Shown here piece by piece: positions 1-7,982 of a DNA stretch of 12,700 nt; position 1 is the first letter of the stretch; every line of letters begins with the position of its first letter. Source of the DNA: CAZMVY01 sp964617875. Its GTDB lineage: Bacteria; Planctomycetota; Phycisphaerae; UBA1845; PWPN01. A model generated the notes under the pieces. That model was not told the origin of the DNA. It saw only the letters and a list, made by a program, of their open reading frames with translations, and searched no databases. Location of the stretch: contig CAZUAI010000118.1 in the NCBI GenBank assembly GCA_964617875.1, forward strand, positions 1 to 12,700, read 5' to 3'. The position numbers and the translations under genes were made by a program.

Positions 1-16
1 CTGGCGCTATCGCCAG
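1..16. terminator. Hairpin at window edge, possible terminator of an upstream gene
   Basis: CTGGCG-CTAT-CGCCAG forms a perfect 6-bp GC-rich stem with a 4-nt loop. There is no T-tract on the right side, and the left side is outside the window, so the stem may be longer. It could end a gene lying to the left, but nothing here proves this. Confidence 0.25.
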
Positions 17-292
17 CCGCTTTGACGCCGGCCGCGTGCGAAGGTTGGGTTAACCCGGCTCCGTGCGTTTCCCACACGTGCCCGGCAATGCCAGGCGGGG
101 ACACGATCCGTCCGCACCGGTGGCGATGCCAGCATTCCGCAGTCACGACACCGGCGTCACGTCGCAATCATTACAGCTGCGCTTGTACGCCTGGGCCACT
201 CTGCCGGTTGTACGGGCACTCCGATGCATGCTCCGCTCCCGACCGGTCGGGCGTATGCCCCAGCCACCTGTGCCTGTTGGCCCGGGACCAAG

Positions 293-298
293 TAGAAT
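293..298 (+). promoter_or_regulatory. -10-like element upstream of the GT-B glycosyltransferase
   Basis: TAGAAT matches the sigma70 -10 consensus at five of six positions and would give a leader of about 40 nt before the ATG at 346. No good -35 lies at the right distance: TTGGCC at 277-282 is too close and CTGTGC at 269-274 is poor. This is a weak call resting on the -10 box alone. Confidence 0.3.
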
Positions 299-345
299 TG
301 TATGTTGGTCTGCGTTGGAAGGAACCTGATGGGAGGCACTGAATT

Positions 346-2118
346 ATGCGGACACTGGCACATGTAACGCACGAGGCGGTTCAGAAGGTCGGCGGGATCG
401 GGGCGGTCCTTCAGGGGCTGTTTACCAGCGAGACCTACATCCATTCGGTGGATCGGTCGATCCTGATCGGGCCCCTGTTTACGACGGAAGGCCCGGCGGA
501 GCTGCGTCTCGGCCGTGACGGCGAGGTCCTCTACAGCTCCGTGGACGGCATCGTGCGGCACCCGGCCGCGCATGCGCTGACCGAGGTCCAGAAGAAGTAC
601 GGCGTGGACATCGTCTACGGCCGTCGCACGTTCGCCGACAAGAAGACCGGCATCAAGCTCAGCCCCGAGATTGTGCTGATCGACGTCAGCCGCGTCGATC
701 CGCGTCCCGTGAACCGGTTCAAGGGCCAGATGTGGGAGACGTTCGGCATCAGCTCGCTCGATTACGAGCGCTACTGGGAATACGAACAGTACGTCAACCT
801 GGCCCCGGCGGCGCTCGCATGCCTGACGGCCCTCGGCGCCACCGGCCCGAACCAGGAATGCGTCATCGTCGCGCACGAATTCATGGGCATGCCGACCGCC
901 CTCGCCGCGATCCTCGACCAGACGCACCGCTACCGCACGCTCTTCTACGCGCACGAGGTTGCGCCGATCCGCAAGCTCGTCGAGGACCACCCCGGCCACG
1001 ACACCATGTTCTACAACGTCCTCAAGCAGGCCCAGCGTGAAGGGCTCTACGTCGAGGACGTCTTCGGCGACCAGCATCACTACTTCAAGCACGCACTCGT
1101 CCGGGCCGCCCGCTTCTGCGACGGTGTCCTCGCCGTCGGCGACTACGTCGTCGAGGAGATGCGGTTCCTCGATCCGTCGTTTCAGCACGCCGACATCGAC
1201 CTCTGCTACAACGGGCTGCCCGCGTACGACGTCTCGATGGACGAGCTGAACCACGCCCAGGAGCGCATGCGCCAATATTGCGACAATCTCCTCGGCTATC
1301 GGCCCGACTACATCTTCACGCACGTCACGCGCACGGCGATCAGCAAGGGCATCTGGCGCGACCTTCGCGTCCTCGAACACATCGAGAAGCGTTTTCGCGA
1401 GACCGGCCAGACCGGCGTGATGTACCTCCTCAGCACCGAGGTCCCGCCGCGCCGCCCCGACGACGTCCGCAACATGGAGAAATGGTGGAAGTGGCCCGTT
1501 GCCCACCGCGAGGGCATGCCCGACCTTTCCGGCGGCGAGGCGCTCCTCTACGCCGGCGTGCAGGAATTCAACGCCCGCGCGCGGCAGGTGAAGGTCGTCT
1601 TCGTCAACCAGTTCGGCTGGGACCGTGCCACCTGCGGCATGCGCATGCCCGAGGACATGGAGTTCCTCGACATCCGCCGCGGCACCCACGTCGAGTTCGG
1701 CCAGAGCATCTACGAGCCTTTCGGCATCGCACAGCTCGAGCCGCTGAGCTTCGGCGCCGTCTGCGTCGTCACGAACGTCTGCGGCTGCGCCGGCTTCGTC
1801 AACGCCGTTACGCACGGCAACGGAACGCCGAACGTCATCATCGCCGACTACACCGACCTCGGCGGCACCACTCCCGACATTGACGAGCTGCTCCGCATGG
1901 ACCGCGACGACCGCGACCGCATCGAGACGGTCGTTTCCGGCGCCGTGGCGCGGCAGGTCCTCGAGCGCCTGCCGAAGAATGAGGCCGAGCACGAAGCCAT
2001 GCTCCGGCGCGGCTGCGAACTGGCCCGTCAGATGAGCTGGGAAGTCGTCTCACGCGACTACCTCCTGCCGGCCGTCGAGCGAGCCTCGCGCAAACACCGC
2101 GTCGTCCAGGTGGCGTAA
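346..2118 (+). CDS. GT-B glycosyltransferase, glycogen synthase-like
   Basis: A 590-residue cytosolic enzyme, expected to transfer a sugar from a nucleotide-sugar donor; glycogen or an alpha-glucan is the likeliest product. The N-terminus has KVGGIGAVLQGL (residues 14-25), corresponding to the K-x-G-G-L donor loop of glycogen/starch synthases. HE at 177-178 (VAHEFMGMP) sits where family members carry a catalytic-site His. SKG at 333-335 fits the basic phosphate-binding site, and EPFGIAQLE (457-465) is the classic GT-B E-x7-E motif. No signal peptide or membrane segment is visible. The ATG has GGGAGG at 331-336 with a 9-nt spacer. The gene stands alone, converging on the sulfatase, with a hairpin 2 nt past its stop. 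It is longer than bacterial GlgA (about 480 residues), with extra sequence around 370-450. The GT-B fold is secure; the acceptor and exact family (GT5, GT3 or GT4) are not. Confidence 0.85.
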   Translation: MRTLAHVTHEAVQKVGGIGAVLQGLFTSETYIHSVDRSILIGPLFTTEGPAELRLGRDGEVLYSSVDGIVRHPAAHALTEVQKKYGVDIVYGRRTFADKKTGIKLSPEIVLIDVSRVDPRPVNRFKGQMWETFGISSLDYERYWEYEQYVNLAPAALACLTALGATGPNQECVIVAHEFMGMPTALAAILDQTHRYRTLFYAHEVAPIRKLVEDHPGHDTMFYNVLKQAQREGLYVEDVFGDQHHYFKHALVRAARFCDGVLAVGDYVVEEMRFLDPSFQHADIDLCYNGLPAYDVSMDELNHAQERMRQYCDNLLGYRPDYIFTHVTRTAISKGIWRDLRVLEHIEKRFRETGQTGVMYLLSTEVPPRRPDDVRNMEKWWKWPVAHREGMPDLSGGEALLYAGVQEFNARARQVKVVFVNQFGWDRATCGMRMPEDMEFLDIRRGTHVEFGQSIYEPFGIAQLEPLSFGAVCVVTNVCGCAGFVNAVTHGNGTPNVIIADYTDLGGTTPDIDELLRMDRDDRDRIETVVSGAVARQVLERLPKNEAEHEAMLRRGCELARQMSWEVVSRDYLLPAVERASRKHRVVQVA

Positions 2119-2120
2119 GA

Positions 2121-2147
2121 CCGCCGTCCGTTCATCGCAGACGGCGG
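2121..2147. terminator. Hairpin between convergent genes, probable terminator
   Basis: CCGCCGTC (2121-2128) pairs perfectly with GACGGCGG (2140-2147) across an 11-nt loop. It starts 2 nt after the stop codon of the GT-B gene and lies between it and the convergent sulfatase gene. No T-tract follows on either strand, so intrinsic termination would be inefficient; it may instead protect the 3' end or act with Rho. Confidence 0.45.
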
Positions 2148-2206
2148 ACACGGACGGAGTGCCGGGTGATCTGTCGGCGACGGGCCGGATGCTCGCCCCT
2201 GCGACT

Positions 2207-3625
2207 TCACGGACGCTTCCCGCCGGGCCATGCCGGTGACGCCGTGCGGGCGGTGGTGAGATACCGCTCGATCCCTGCGATCACGTCGGGGTGGTCGGTG
2301 GCGACGTTCTTTGTCTCGCCGAGGTCGGTCTTGAGGTCGTAGAGTTTCAGCGGTTCGCCGGGGCCCGGACGGATGGCCTTCCAGTCGCCCGTGCGGACGG
2401 CCTGCTGCATGTCGCGCTCGTGGAACTCCCAGTAGAGGAAGTCGTGGGCCTGTTGCGGACGGCCGGCCTTTTCGGGGCCGAGGAGTGTCGGCGCAACGGA
2501 AATGCCGTCGATGCCCTTTGGGATCGTGCCGCCGGCAAGTTCGGCCGCCGTCGGCAGCAGGTCCCAGAAGGCCCACACCTGGTCGCTGGTGACACCGCCG
2601 CGAATCATGCCGGGCCATCGAACGATCATCGGGACACGGATGCCGCCCTCGTACAGGTCGCGCTTGATGCCGCGTAGCGGCCCGGCGCTGCGGAAGAGCC
2701 GCGAGTCGCCGCCGCCCTCCTGGTGCGGGCCGTTGTCGCTGCTGAAGAAGATCACCGTTCGCTCGTCGATGCCGAGGTCCTTCAGTCGTGTCACGAGCCG
2801 GCCGATGTCGGCATCCATCCGCGTGATCATGGCGGCATAGGCCTTCTGCGGCGCGGGCCAGGGGCGGTCAACGTAGGGGCCGAGGTCGGGCACTTCCATG
2901 CCGTTGCCCTCGGCCCGCGTGCGCTCGTTGTTCGCATGCGGGACCGTATAGGCGAGGCAGAGAAAGAACGGGCCCTTCCGGTTCCGTTCGACGAACCGCA
3001 GGGCCTCGCGGGTGAACAGGTCATTGGAGAACTGCGTCCGCTTGACGGAGACGCCCCGGATGGGGCCCTCGACATTTCCTTCGAGCGGGTACTTCTCCTG
3101 GTTCTTCCAGAGGAACTCGGGGTACGGGTTGTGGGCGTGCGCCTGGTTGAGGTAGCCGAAGAACTCGTCGAAGCCCTTGCGGTTCGGGATACCCGTTGTG
3201 TCCGGTTCGCCCAGACCCCACTTGCCGATCAGGGCGGTTGCGTAGCCGGCGGCCTTGAGGACCTCGGCGACGGTTACGTCCTCCGGGCGCAAGGGCACAC
3301 GGTCGTTCCCGCGGACCCACGTATGACCCGTGTGCTGGCCGGTCATCAGGCAACTGCGCGAAGGGGCGCAGACGGTGCTGCCGGCGTAGCATTGTGTGAA
3401 CCGCATGCCTTCGGCGGCGAGCCGGTCCAGGTTCGGCGTCCGGATCCACTCCTGGCCGTAGCAGCCGAGATCGCCGTAGCCGAGGTCGTCGGCGAGGATG
3501 AAAACGATGTTGGGACGTGCCGCCGCAGGCCGGGTGGCCGGCGCAGCAGGAGATGGAGCAACGCAGCGGGCAAGAACCACGATCGCCGCGATTGCATTGG
3601 CGACAGGATGAGCGTGAATATGCAT
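2207..3625 (-). CDS. Secreted Cys-type sulfatase (arylsulfatase family)
   Basis: A 472-residue sulfatase of the alkaline-phosphatase superfamily that hydrolyses sulfate esters, probably on a sulfated polysaccharide in the periplasm or outside the cell. A hydrophobic N-terminus followed by Ala/Pro-rich sequence (about 1-35) looks like a signal peptide. Family landmarks: metal ligands D46/D47 in ILADDLGYGD; the maturation motif CAPSRSCLMTG at 86-96, with Cys86 expected to become formylglycine; Lys135 in GKWGLG; His230; D297/N298 in SSDNGPH; and Lys321. The usual GKWHLG His is Gly137, a variant I recall from a planctomycete-rich subgroup that also has the FGYLNQAHAHNPYP segment (156-169). The ATG is preceded by a purine-rich GGTAAGG. 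It lies 215 bp downstream of the GT-C gene on the same strand, so co-transcription is uncertain. No maturating enzyme (FGE or anSME) is in the window. Family assignment is firm; the substrate is unknown. Confidence 0.93.
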   Translation of the reverse strand: MHIHAHPVANAIAAIVVLARCVAPSPAAPATRPAAARPNIVFILADDLGYGDLGCYGQEWIRTPNLDRLAAEGMRFTQCYAGSTVCAPSRSCLMTGQHTGHTWVRGNDRVPLRPEDVTVAEVLKAAGYATALIGKWGLGEPDTTGIPNRKGFDEFFGYLNQAHAHNPYPEFLWKNQEKYPLEGNVEGPIRGVSVKRTQFSNDLFTREALRFVERNRKGPFFLCLAYTVPHANNERTRAEGNGMEVPDLGPYVDRPWPAPQKAYAAMITRMDADIGRLVTRLKDLGIDERTVIFFSSDNGPHQEGGGDSRLFRSAGPLRGIKRDLYEGGIRVPMIVRWPGMIRGGVTSDQVWAFWDLLPTAAELAGGTIPKGIDGISVAPTLLGPEKAGRPQQAHDFLYWEFHERDMQQAVRTGDWKAIRPGPGEPLKLYDLKTDLGETKNVATDHPDVIAGIERYLTTARTASPAWPGGKRP

Positions 3626-3770
3626 ATGGCCTTACCGTCCCTTCGCGCACGCGACATCGGCACGCGCTGGCGCGAAATGCTCGCCGGCGAAGACACCGAT
3701 CGGCAGCTTGCACTCTTGATTCATGCCGGTCGGCTCTTCGGGGAAGGAGGGTACGCGCGCGAGGGCGCGA

Positions 3771-3804
3771 ACGCAAGCCCGCGTTGCGTGCCGCCGTGAG
3801 GCGG
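3771..3804. repeat. Two adjacent hairpins between the GT-C and sulfatase genes
   Basis: ACGCAA (3771-3776) pairs with TTGCGT (3784-3789) across a 7-nt loop, and directly beside it CCGCC (3791-3795) pairs with GGCGG (3800-3804) across the 4-nt loop GTGA. Both lie in the 215-bp gap after the GT-C stop codon. On the transcribed minus strand there is no T-tract. They could attenuate or end the upstream transcript, or stabilise its 3' end. The rest of the gap shows no promoter I trust. Confidence 0.35.
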
Positions 3805-3840
3805 GGCCTGGCCGGTCCTGCTTTGTGTGCCGTTTGCCCG

Positions 3841-5895
3841 TCATGGCCGAAGCATCGCATCCACGTCCTGCCGACTGAGCCGATAGACGAGCATGGAGTA
3901 TCCAATCCTGTCATCCGGCTTTCGACGGCGAAGGTTGTAGAGCAGCCGGAACGGCCGCATCGCTTCAAACATCTTTCTCGCGGGTTCCCGCATCTCCGGG
4001 GCGAGGGCCGGCGCCGTATCCGACGCCGGACCGGCGAACGTGCGGTAGAGCTGTGCGTATCGGGCGACCCACGCCGGACCGTCTTCGATGCGGGAATCCC
4101 ACGGCGTCGGCGAATAGACCCCGACCAGCTGGGTGACGCTGATGACGTAGGTGCCGGCGTCCAGCGTGGCCGGCGGGGCCTCGATGGGCAGCGTGCTCGG
4201 CAGGAACTCGCAATCGAAACCGTAGCGGCTGGGGACGGCGGAGCCCAGGTACGCCAGCTTGATCCGCTCGTTCGGGTGCTGCTTCGCGTAGCGGGCGAGG
4301 CGTTTGAGGTCCTGGCCCCAGTCAATGTTGCTGTCCACGAGGTATTTGTAGCCGTTCGCGGGGCCGCCGATGAGTTCGTTGAAGTACGCGAGGTAGTGGG
4401 GATGAATCCAGAGGCTTGCCGCCACAAGCCACATCACGAGGGCAATGACGGCAAGGCGTCCAACGCGCGTCGTGACCCACGCGGCGGCCGCCCCGGCCAG
4501 GACGAACACGGCGGGATACATGGGCAGGATGTGACGGTGGCCGATGTTGAACCGGCTTGTCACGGCAACCGCGCCCCACAGCACGGTGAAGCAAATAAGG
4601 CCTGCGAACAGGGCCGGCTCGCGCGAGGGCGATGTCCGCCGAAGACAGAGGGCGGCGATGCCCGTCACCAGCAGCAGCATCGTCGCGATCGGCGTTTTGA
4701 TGGCGAACGCGATCGGGAAGTACGACAGCCAGCCTTCGCCCTGACACTGGCCCATCAGATAGGCCAGCCGGCCCCCGGTGCTCTCCACGGCGTAAGCCAG
4801 GCCGTACAGGTAGGCTTCCGGCAGCAGGCGGTGGCCCTTTGCGAAGCGGATAATCCGCCTCGACATCTTGTCCTGGGAAGGATCGCTTGGCTCCGGCAGC
4901 ACGGCTGCCCACGAATCCGCCATCGTGCGGAGCCCGTCGGAGGCAACCTCGTCAGGGACGATCATCCGTGCGGCCTGCGCGTCCGCCCCCCGAAACGGGC
5001 TGTACCGGAACCCGTAGCACGCCCAGATGGCGATCCAGACAACGAGGCCAACCGCCACGGCCGCAACCGCCAGCACGACCGTACGGTGCATTCGAGAAGA
5101 CATCGCGACGACCGCGGACGCGCCGCCCGTTTGACGCCAGCCGGCAAACGGCCCTGCGATCGGAAGCGGCGCCGGCCGCAGGATCGCGATCACGGCCATC
5201 AGCAGCAAGGCAGGCAACACCAGCGGCCACGTCAGCTTGACGAGACCGAATGACGCCAGAGCCAGACCGACCAACAGGACACGACCGGGCGTCACGCGAT
5301 TCAGCAGCCGGGCAAACGCCATCAGGGTGAGCGCCCCGCACAGCGTCGCCGGCAGGTCCGTCGTAACGTACCGCCCGTGCGCCAGCAGGGACGGATCGAA
5401 CGCCGCCAGCACGATCGCCAGGAGCCCGGCCGTCGGGCCGAACAGCGCCCGCGTCATGGCGTACACGCACAGGCAGGTCAGCAGGAAGAGGACGACCATC
5501 ATGCAGCGGGGGGCCACGATGAGCCGTTCGCCGTCGTTGCGTTCAAACAGCCAGGCCCGTGCGATTTTCCACGCATCGCCTTGGCGCCAGCCGTCGGTCT
5601 CCGGCGGCGGCCATCGGTTGTCGGTCCACAGCAGCGGCAAGGCCGCCCACATCCGGGACAAGGGCGGATGATCCGGCGAGAGGCGATAGTCGCCGGTCTT
5701 CAGGCAGCAGTAGCCCGAGGCGAGGTGGCCGGGTTCGTCGAACGTGATGCTGTCGCCCAGCAGCGACCGGACCGCAAGGACCGCCGAAACGATGAGCACC
5801 GCGGCGACGAAGCACCCGTGCAACACGCGCCTCGAACCGGAGGGACGGCGTCCGCTGGCATCCGTACGGGGTTCGGTGACCGGATGAGCCGTCAA
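3841..5895 (-). CDS. GT-C membrane glycosyltransferase, ArnT/PMT (GT39/GT83-like) superfamily
   Basis: A 684-residue multi-pass inner-membrane protein expected to move a sugar from a polyprenyl-phosphate donor to an acceptor on the periplasmic side. The first membrane segment (about 28-45) is followed by DEPGH (53-57), whose acidic pair fits the GT-C catalytic site, and then DHPPLSR (75-81) and TTDLPATL (178-185), typical of this superfamily. Further hydrophobic segments lie near 132-150, 155-168, 205-238, 272-295, 392-417, 428-445, 458-474 and 478-496. The C-terminal soluble part begins with SNIDWGQDL (522-530), recurrent in bacterial members. The start is TTG with a GAGG about 12 nt upstream; a later GTG (codon 24) cannot be excluded. 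It follows the TolC-like gene by 46 bp, so the two are probably one operon. Acceptor (lipid, protein or glycan) unknown. Confidence 0.85.
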   Translation of the reverse strand: MTAHPVTEPRTDASGRRPSGSRRVLHGCFVAAVLIVSAVLAVRSLLGDSITFDEPGHLASGYCCLKTGDYRLSPDHPPLSRMWAALPLLWTDNRWPPPETDGWRQGDAWKIARAWLFERNDGERLIVAPRCMMVVLFLLTCLCVYAMTRALFGPTAGLLAIVLAAFDPSLLAHGRYVTTDLPATLCGALTLMAFARLLNRVTPGRVLLVGLALASFGLVKLTWPLVLPALLLMAVIAILRPAPLPIAGPFAGWRQTGGASAVVAMSSRMHRTVVLAVAAVAVGLVVWIAIWACYGFRYSPFRGADAQAARMIVPDEVASDGLRTMADSWAAVLPEPSDPSQDKMSRRIIRFAKGHRLLPEAYLYGLAYAVESTGGRLAYLMGQCQGEGWLSYFPIAFAIKTPIATMLLLVTGIAALCLRRTSPSREPALFAGLICFTVLWGAVAVTSRFNIGHRHILPMYPAVFVLAGAAAAWVTTRVGRLAVIALVMWLVAASLWIHPHYLAYFNELIGGPANGYKYLVDSNIDWGQDLKRLARYAKQHPNERIKLAYLGSAVPSRYGFDCEFLPSTLPIEAPPATLDAGTYVISVTQLVGVYSPTPWDSRIEDGPAWVARYAQLYRTFAGPASDTAPALAPEMREPARKMFEAMRPFRLLYNLRRRKPDDRIGYSMLVYRLSRQDVDAMLRP

Positions 5896-5941
5896 GATCC
5901 CGCGTCCTCGCCTCGAAACGCCGTGCCGGTCTCGCCCGCGT

Positions 5942-7558
5942 CTACTTCTTCTGCTCGCCGGCGATGTCCGCGATGCTGAGCCCGGCGATCTGATAGTAAA
6001 CGCCGAGGGCCGCCTGAAGCCGGATATCGCTCGCGCGGCACCCGTAAAGCAGGTTGTTCAGGTTGATTTCCGCCGTCGTCACGTCGCCCCGCGATTCGAG
6101 CACCTGGTCGATCAGCACGCGCTTGGCCGTCAGGTACGCCTCGGAACGCGACGCGTACTCCTCACGCTTCTGTCTGATCACTTCGAGCAGCTGTTGCCGC
6201 CGCGTGCGGTCCGCCCGGAGCGACTCGGTCTCGGTGATGATCTGCCGCTTGATCTCGATCATCTCCTGCTCGATCTTGGCCTGGTACGAGCGAATGCTGG
6301 CTTCCGCCTTCCTTCGCGAGGCGGTCAGCACGCGCTGGTCGTTCAGGCTCACCGTCACCCCGCCGCCGAGCATCCACCCGTCGAAGCGGTTGTCATAGTC
6401 CGTCGAGCCGACCGGGAAATGCGTGCCTTCCAGGTAGGCCGTGATGTCGAACTTTCCCTCGATGGCCAGCCGGCGCTGGAGTTCCGCGTCCTTCATGGCG
6501 TTCTCGAGCACCCGGAACGTCGGGTTGTTGTCCCGCGCCTCCTGGATCATCGCCGCCAGGCCTTCCGGCTTCGCGGATCGCTCGATGAACTCGCTGTCCT
6601 TGTACTCGGGCATGACGAGCGACACCTCGTCATTCTGGTCCAGGCCCATCGCCGCCACCAGGTAACGCACGTACTCCCGGTGGTACGTGCGGTACAGCGA
6701 TTCGCGCGATTCATAGTCCGCGATCACCGACCCCACGCGGGAGCGGTCCGCCTCCGCCAGCCGCGCGTCCTTCAGAAGCTTTTCGAGGTCGGCCACGTGC
6801 TTCGCGAACGAATCGCCCGTGTTCTGGTAGAGCACCGCAAGATTGTAGTAGCTCAGCGCGCTGACGGTGTCGACGCGGAAATCCCGCAGATATGTCAAAC
6901 GCGCCTTGCGGGCGTTCGACTCCTGGTAGGCCTGGTTGATGATCCGGTCCTGCTGCTTCTTCGAGCCGACGAACGGGACCTCGATCCGCGCCCGCAGCAG
7001 GCCGCCGCTGCCGCTGTCTTCGTACGGATTGCCGTCCGCGGGATCGGTGACTTTCGATCGCGAGGTGGACCCGCCGCCCTCGACCTTGAAGACAGCGCCC
7101 TCGAATGTCTCTTTGCGGATTCCGGCGGTCGCCTCGCTCAGGAATGTCTTCGTGCCGCTGCGGTTGGGGTAGTCGGAGTAGTTGCTGTCCGCGTTGACGA
7201 AGGGCTCGAAGCGGCTCAGGTTCGCGCGGAACTCCTCGAGTCCGTGGACGGCGGCGATCATGTCCTCGCGGGCGGCGGCGACGTCCGGGTTCCGCTCGAA
7301 GACGAGTTGTACGATGGTGGGGATGTCGAGCTTGTAGGGCGGGCCAAGCTGGGCCGTCCCGGCAGACGGCTGCGTCGTCGCCTGCTCGACGGCGGCGGCG
7401 ATCCGTGTACGAACGGCCGGGCGTGTCGTGGGGCGCGTGGCGACTGCGGGCGGTATCCCTGGCGCATCAACGCCCCACTGCAGCGAGGCGCACCCTGTCA
7501 GGCACAGCCCCGCGACGATCACCGGGACACGGGATACACAGGTCAACAGCATAGGCAC
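5942..7558 (-). CDS. TolC-family outer-membrane channel lipoprotein
   Basis: A 538-residue outer-membrane efflux protein, probably the outer duct of a tripartite exporter. The N-terminus has a lipoprotein signal with lipobox L20-T-G-C23, then a Thr/Pro/Ala-rich stretch (about 33-72). Two OEP repeats follow: the first begins at KLDIPTIVQLVFERNPDV (76-93), the second around 333-350 (GLAAMIQEARDNNPTFRV). Each has long charged helices (about 195-300 and 410-505) and an amphipathic beta region (about 115-198 and 368-408), the hallmark of the alpha/beta barrel fold. Length is near the upper end for the family. The start is GTG, with an in-frame ATG two codons later and no clear Shine-Dalgarno for either, so the exact start is open by two residues. 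It is the promoter-proximal gene of a likely pair with the GT-C enzyme. No HlyD-type adaptor or inner-membrane pump is in the window. Confidence 0.85.
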   Translation of the reverse strand: MPMLLTCVSRVPVIVAGLCLTGCASLQWGVDAPGIPPAVATRPTTRPAVRTRIAAAVEQATTQPSAGTAQLGPPYKLDIPTIVQLVFERNPDVAAAREDMIAAVHGLEEFRANLSRFEPFVNADSNYSDYPNRSGTKTFLSEATAGIRKETFEGAVFKVEGGGSTSRSKVTDPADGNPYEDSGSGGLLRARIEVPFVGSKKQQDRIINQAYQESNARKARLTYLRDFRVDTVSALSYYNLAVLYQNTGDSFAKHVADLEKLLKDARLAEADRSRVGSVIADYESRESLYRTYHREYVRYLVAAMGLDQNDEVSLVMPEYKDSEFIERSAKPEGLAAMIQEARDNNPTFRVLENAMKDAELQRRLAIEGKFDITAYLEGTHFPVGSTDYDNRFDGWMLGGGVTVSLNDQRVLTASRRKAEASIRSYQAKIEQEMIEIKRQIITETESLRADRTRRQQLLEVIRQKREEYASRSEAYLTAKRVLIDQVLESRGDVTTAEINLNNLLYGCRASDIRLQAALGVYYQIAGLSIADIAGEQKK

Positions 7559-7863
7559 ACATTTGGATCACGCCGGTCGGCAAACGCGCCGCCGGCGTCA
7601 TCCATGCCTGGCAGTCGCGGTTCGCGGACCTTGCGGCTTCCGTGCCGCACCCGTCAGGAACCGGCCCGCCGGGGTCAGCCAAAGGATGCGGGGCCCGGCC
7701 GACCTTGTCAACCCGGCCTCCTCAAACGCCGGTCGGGAATCCCTTGCCCGGCCGCCGCGGCAAGCCGGCGGGGATGCGGGTGCATGGCCCTTCCTGCACG
7801 CAGGGAGGGGGGCAGGAACCGTTCTTGCCCTGGGCGAAACGCGTCAGGGCGTCCATTTCCCGT

Positions 7864-7891
7864 GAACACGGTGTTCTGCCTGTCCGGCAGA
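7864..7891. repeat. 13-bp dyad overlapping a 6-bp-stem hairpin
   Basis: GAACAC-G-GTGTTC (7864-7876) is a perfect dyad with a one-base centre, operator-like in form. Its right end overlaps a second inverted repeat, TCTGCC (7875-7880) and GGCAGA (7886-7891) around a 5-nt loop. The two foldings would compete. It lies about 90 bp upstream of the -10 box of the nucleotidyltransferase gene. No known operator is recognised. Confidence 0.4.
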
Positions 7892-7967
7892 CGTTCCTGA
7901 CCCCGTTTGCGCATACGGCCATGCACCCCGGGGATGCCGACGGCGAACAACTCGTGGCGGAAATGGG

Positions 7968-7973
7968 TATAAT
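7968..7973 (+). promoter_or_regulatory. Consensus -10 box (TATAAT) at the nucleotidyltransferase start
   Basis: TATAAT sits inside the 11-bp palindrome GGTATAATACC (7966-7976) and ends 9 nt before the ATG at 7983. Transcription would begin about 7 nt downstream, at or within a few bases of the start codon, giving a leaderless mRNA. No good -35 is present (GCGAAC around 7943-7948 is weak). A perfect TATAAT is rare by chance in such GC-rich DNA. Confidence 0.5.
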
Positions 7974-7982
7974 ACCAGCGGC

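Larger units (their letters stand above)
1..345. other. Upstream intergenic region, no gene
   Basis: I see no convincing gene here. The reading frames present are rich in Cys, Pro and Arg, have no recognisable motifs and look like chance frames in GC-rich DNA. The stretch holds a perfect hairpin at 1-16, a 10-bp palindrome GGGTTAACCC at 47-56, two copies of TTGTACG 25 bp apart (183-189 and 208-214) and the short palindrome GACCGGTC at 241-248. Its right end carries the leader and Shine-Dalgarno sequence of the glycosyltransferase that starts at 346. Confidence 0.6.
7559..7982. other. Divergent intergenic region between TolC-like and nucleotidyltransferase genes
   Basis: A 424-bp region without a convincing gene. 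It must hold promoters for both flanking genes. On the plus strand a consensus -10 box lies at 7968-7973. On the minus strand I find no acceptable promoter for the TolC-like gene. It also holds two copies of CGCCGGTCGG (near 7571 and 7735), a 13-bp dyad at 7864-7876 overlapping a hairpin at 7875-7891, and a purine-rich GGGAGGGGGGCAGG near 7801-7815. Several frames run through it, but they look like non-coding GC-rich DNA. Confidence 0.55.

Noticed and set aside
22..342. Cys-rich 106-codon frame upstream of the GT-B gene
   Set aside because: No motif, no ribosome binding site and irregular composition; it overlaps the leader of the real gene.
157..1992. 611-codon open frame antisense to the GT-B glycosyltransferase
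   Set aside because: It is rich in Val, Ala, Asp and Glu with no motif, and it mirrors a real gene with clear family signatures; this is a usual antisense shadow in GC-rich DNA.
3632..3844. 70-codon minus-strand frame between the GT-C and sulfatase genes, starting with an ATGA overlap
   Set aside because: The overlap looks like coupling, but the frame crosses two hairpins, is Arg/Ala-rich and has no motif. A shorter leader-like stretch starting MNQECKLPIG cannot be ruled out but has no ribosome binding site.
3517..5253. 578-codon plus-strand frame opposite the GT-C gene
   Set aside because: Arg/Gln/His-rich without any domain, opposite a gene with clear transmembrane segments and motifs.
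6194..7900. 568-codon plus-strand frame opposite the TolC-like gene
   Set aside because: Antisense shadow of a recognisable OEP protein; the extension into the intergenic region has no coding character.
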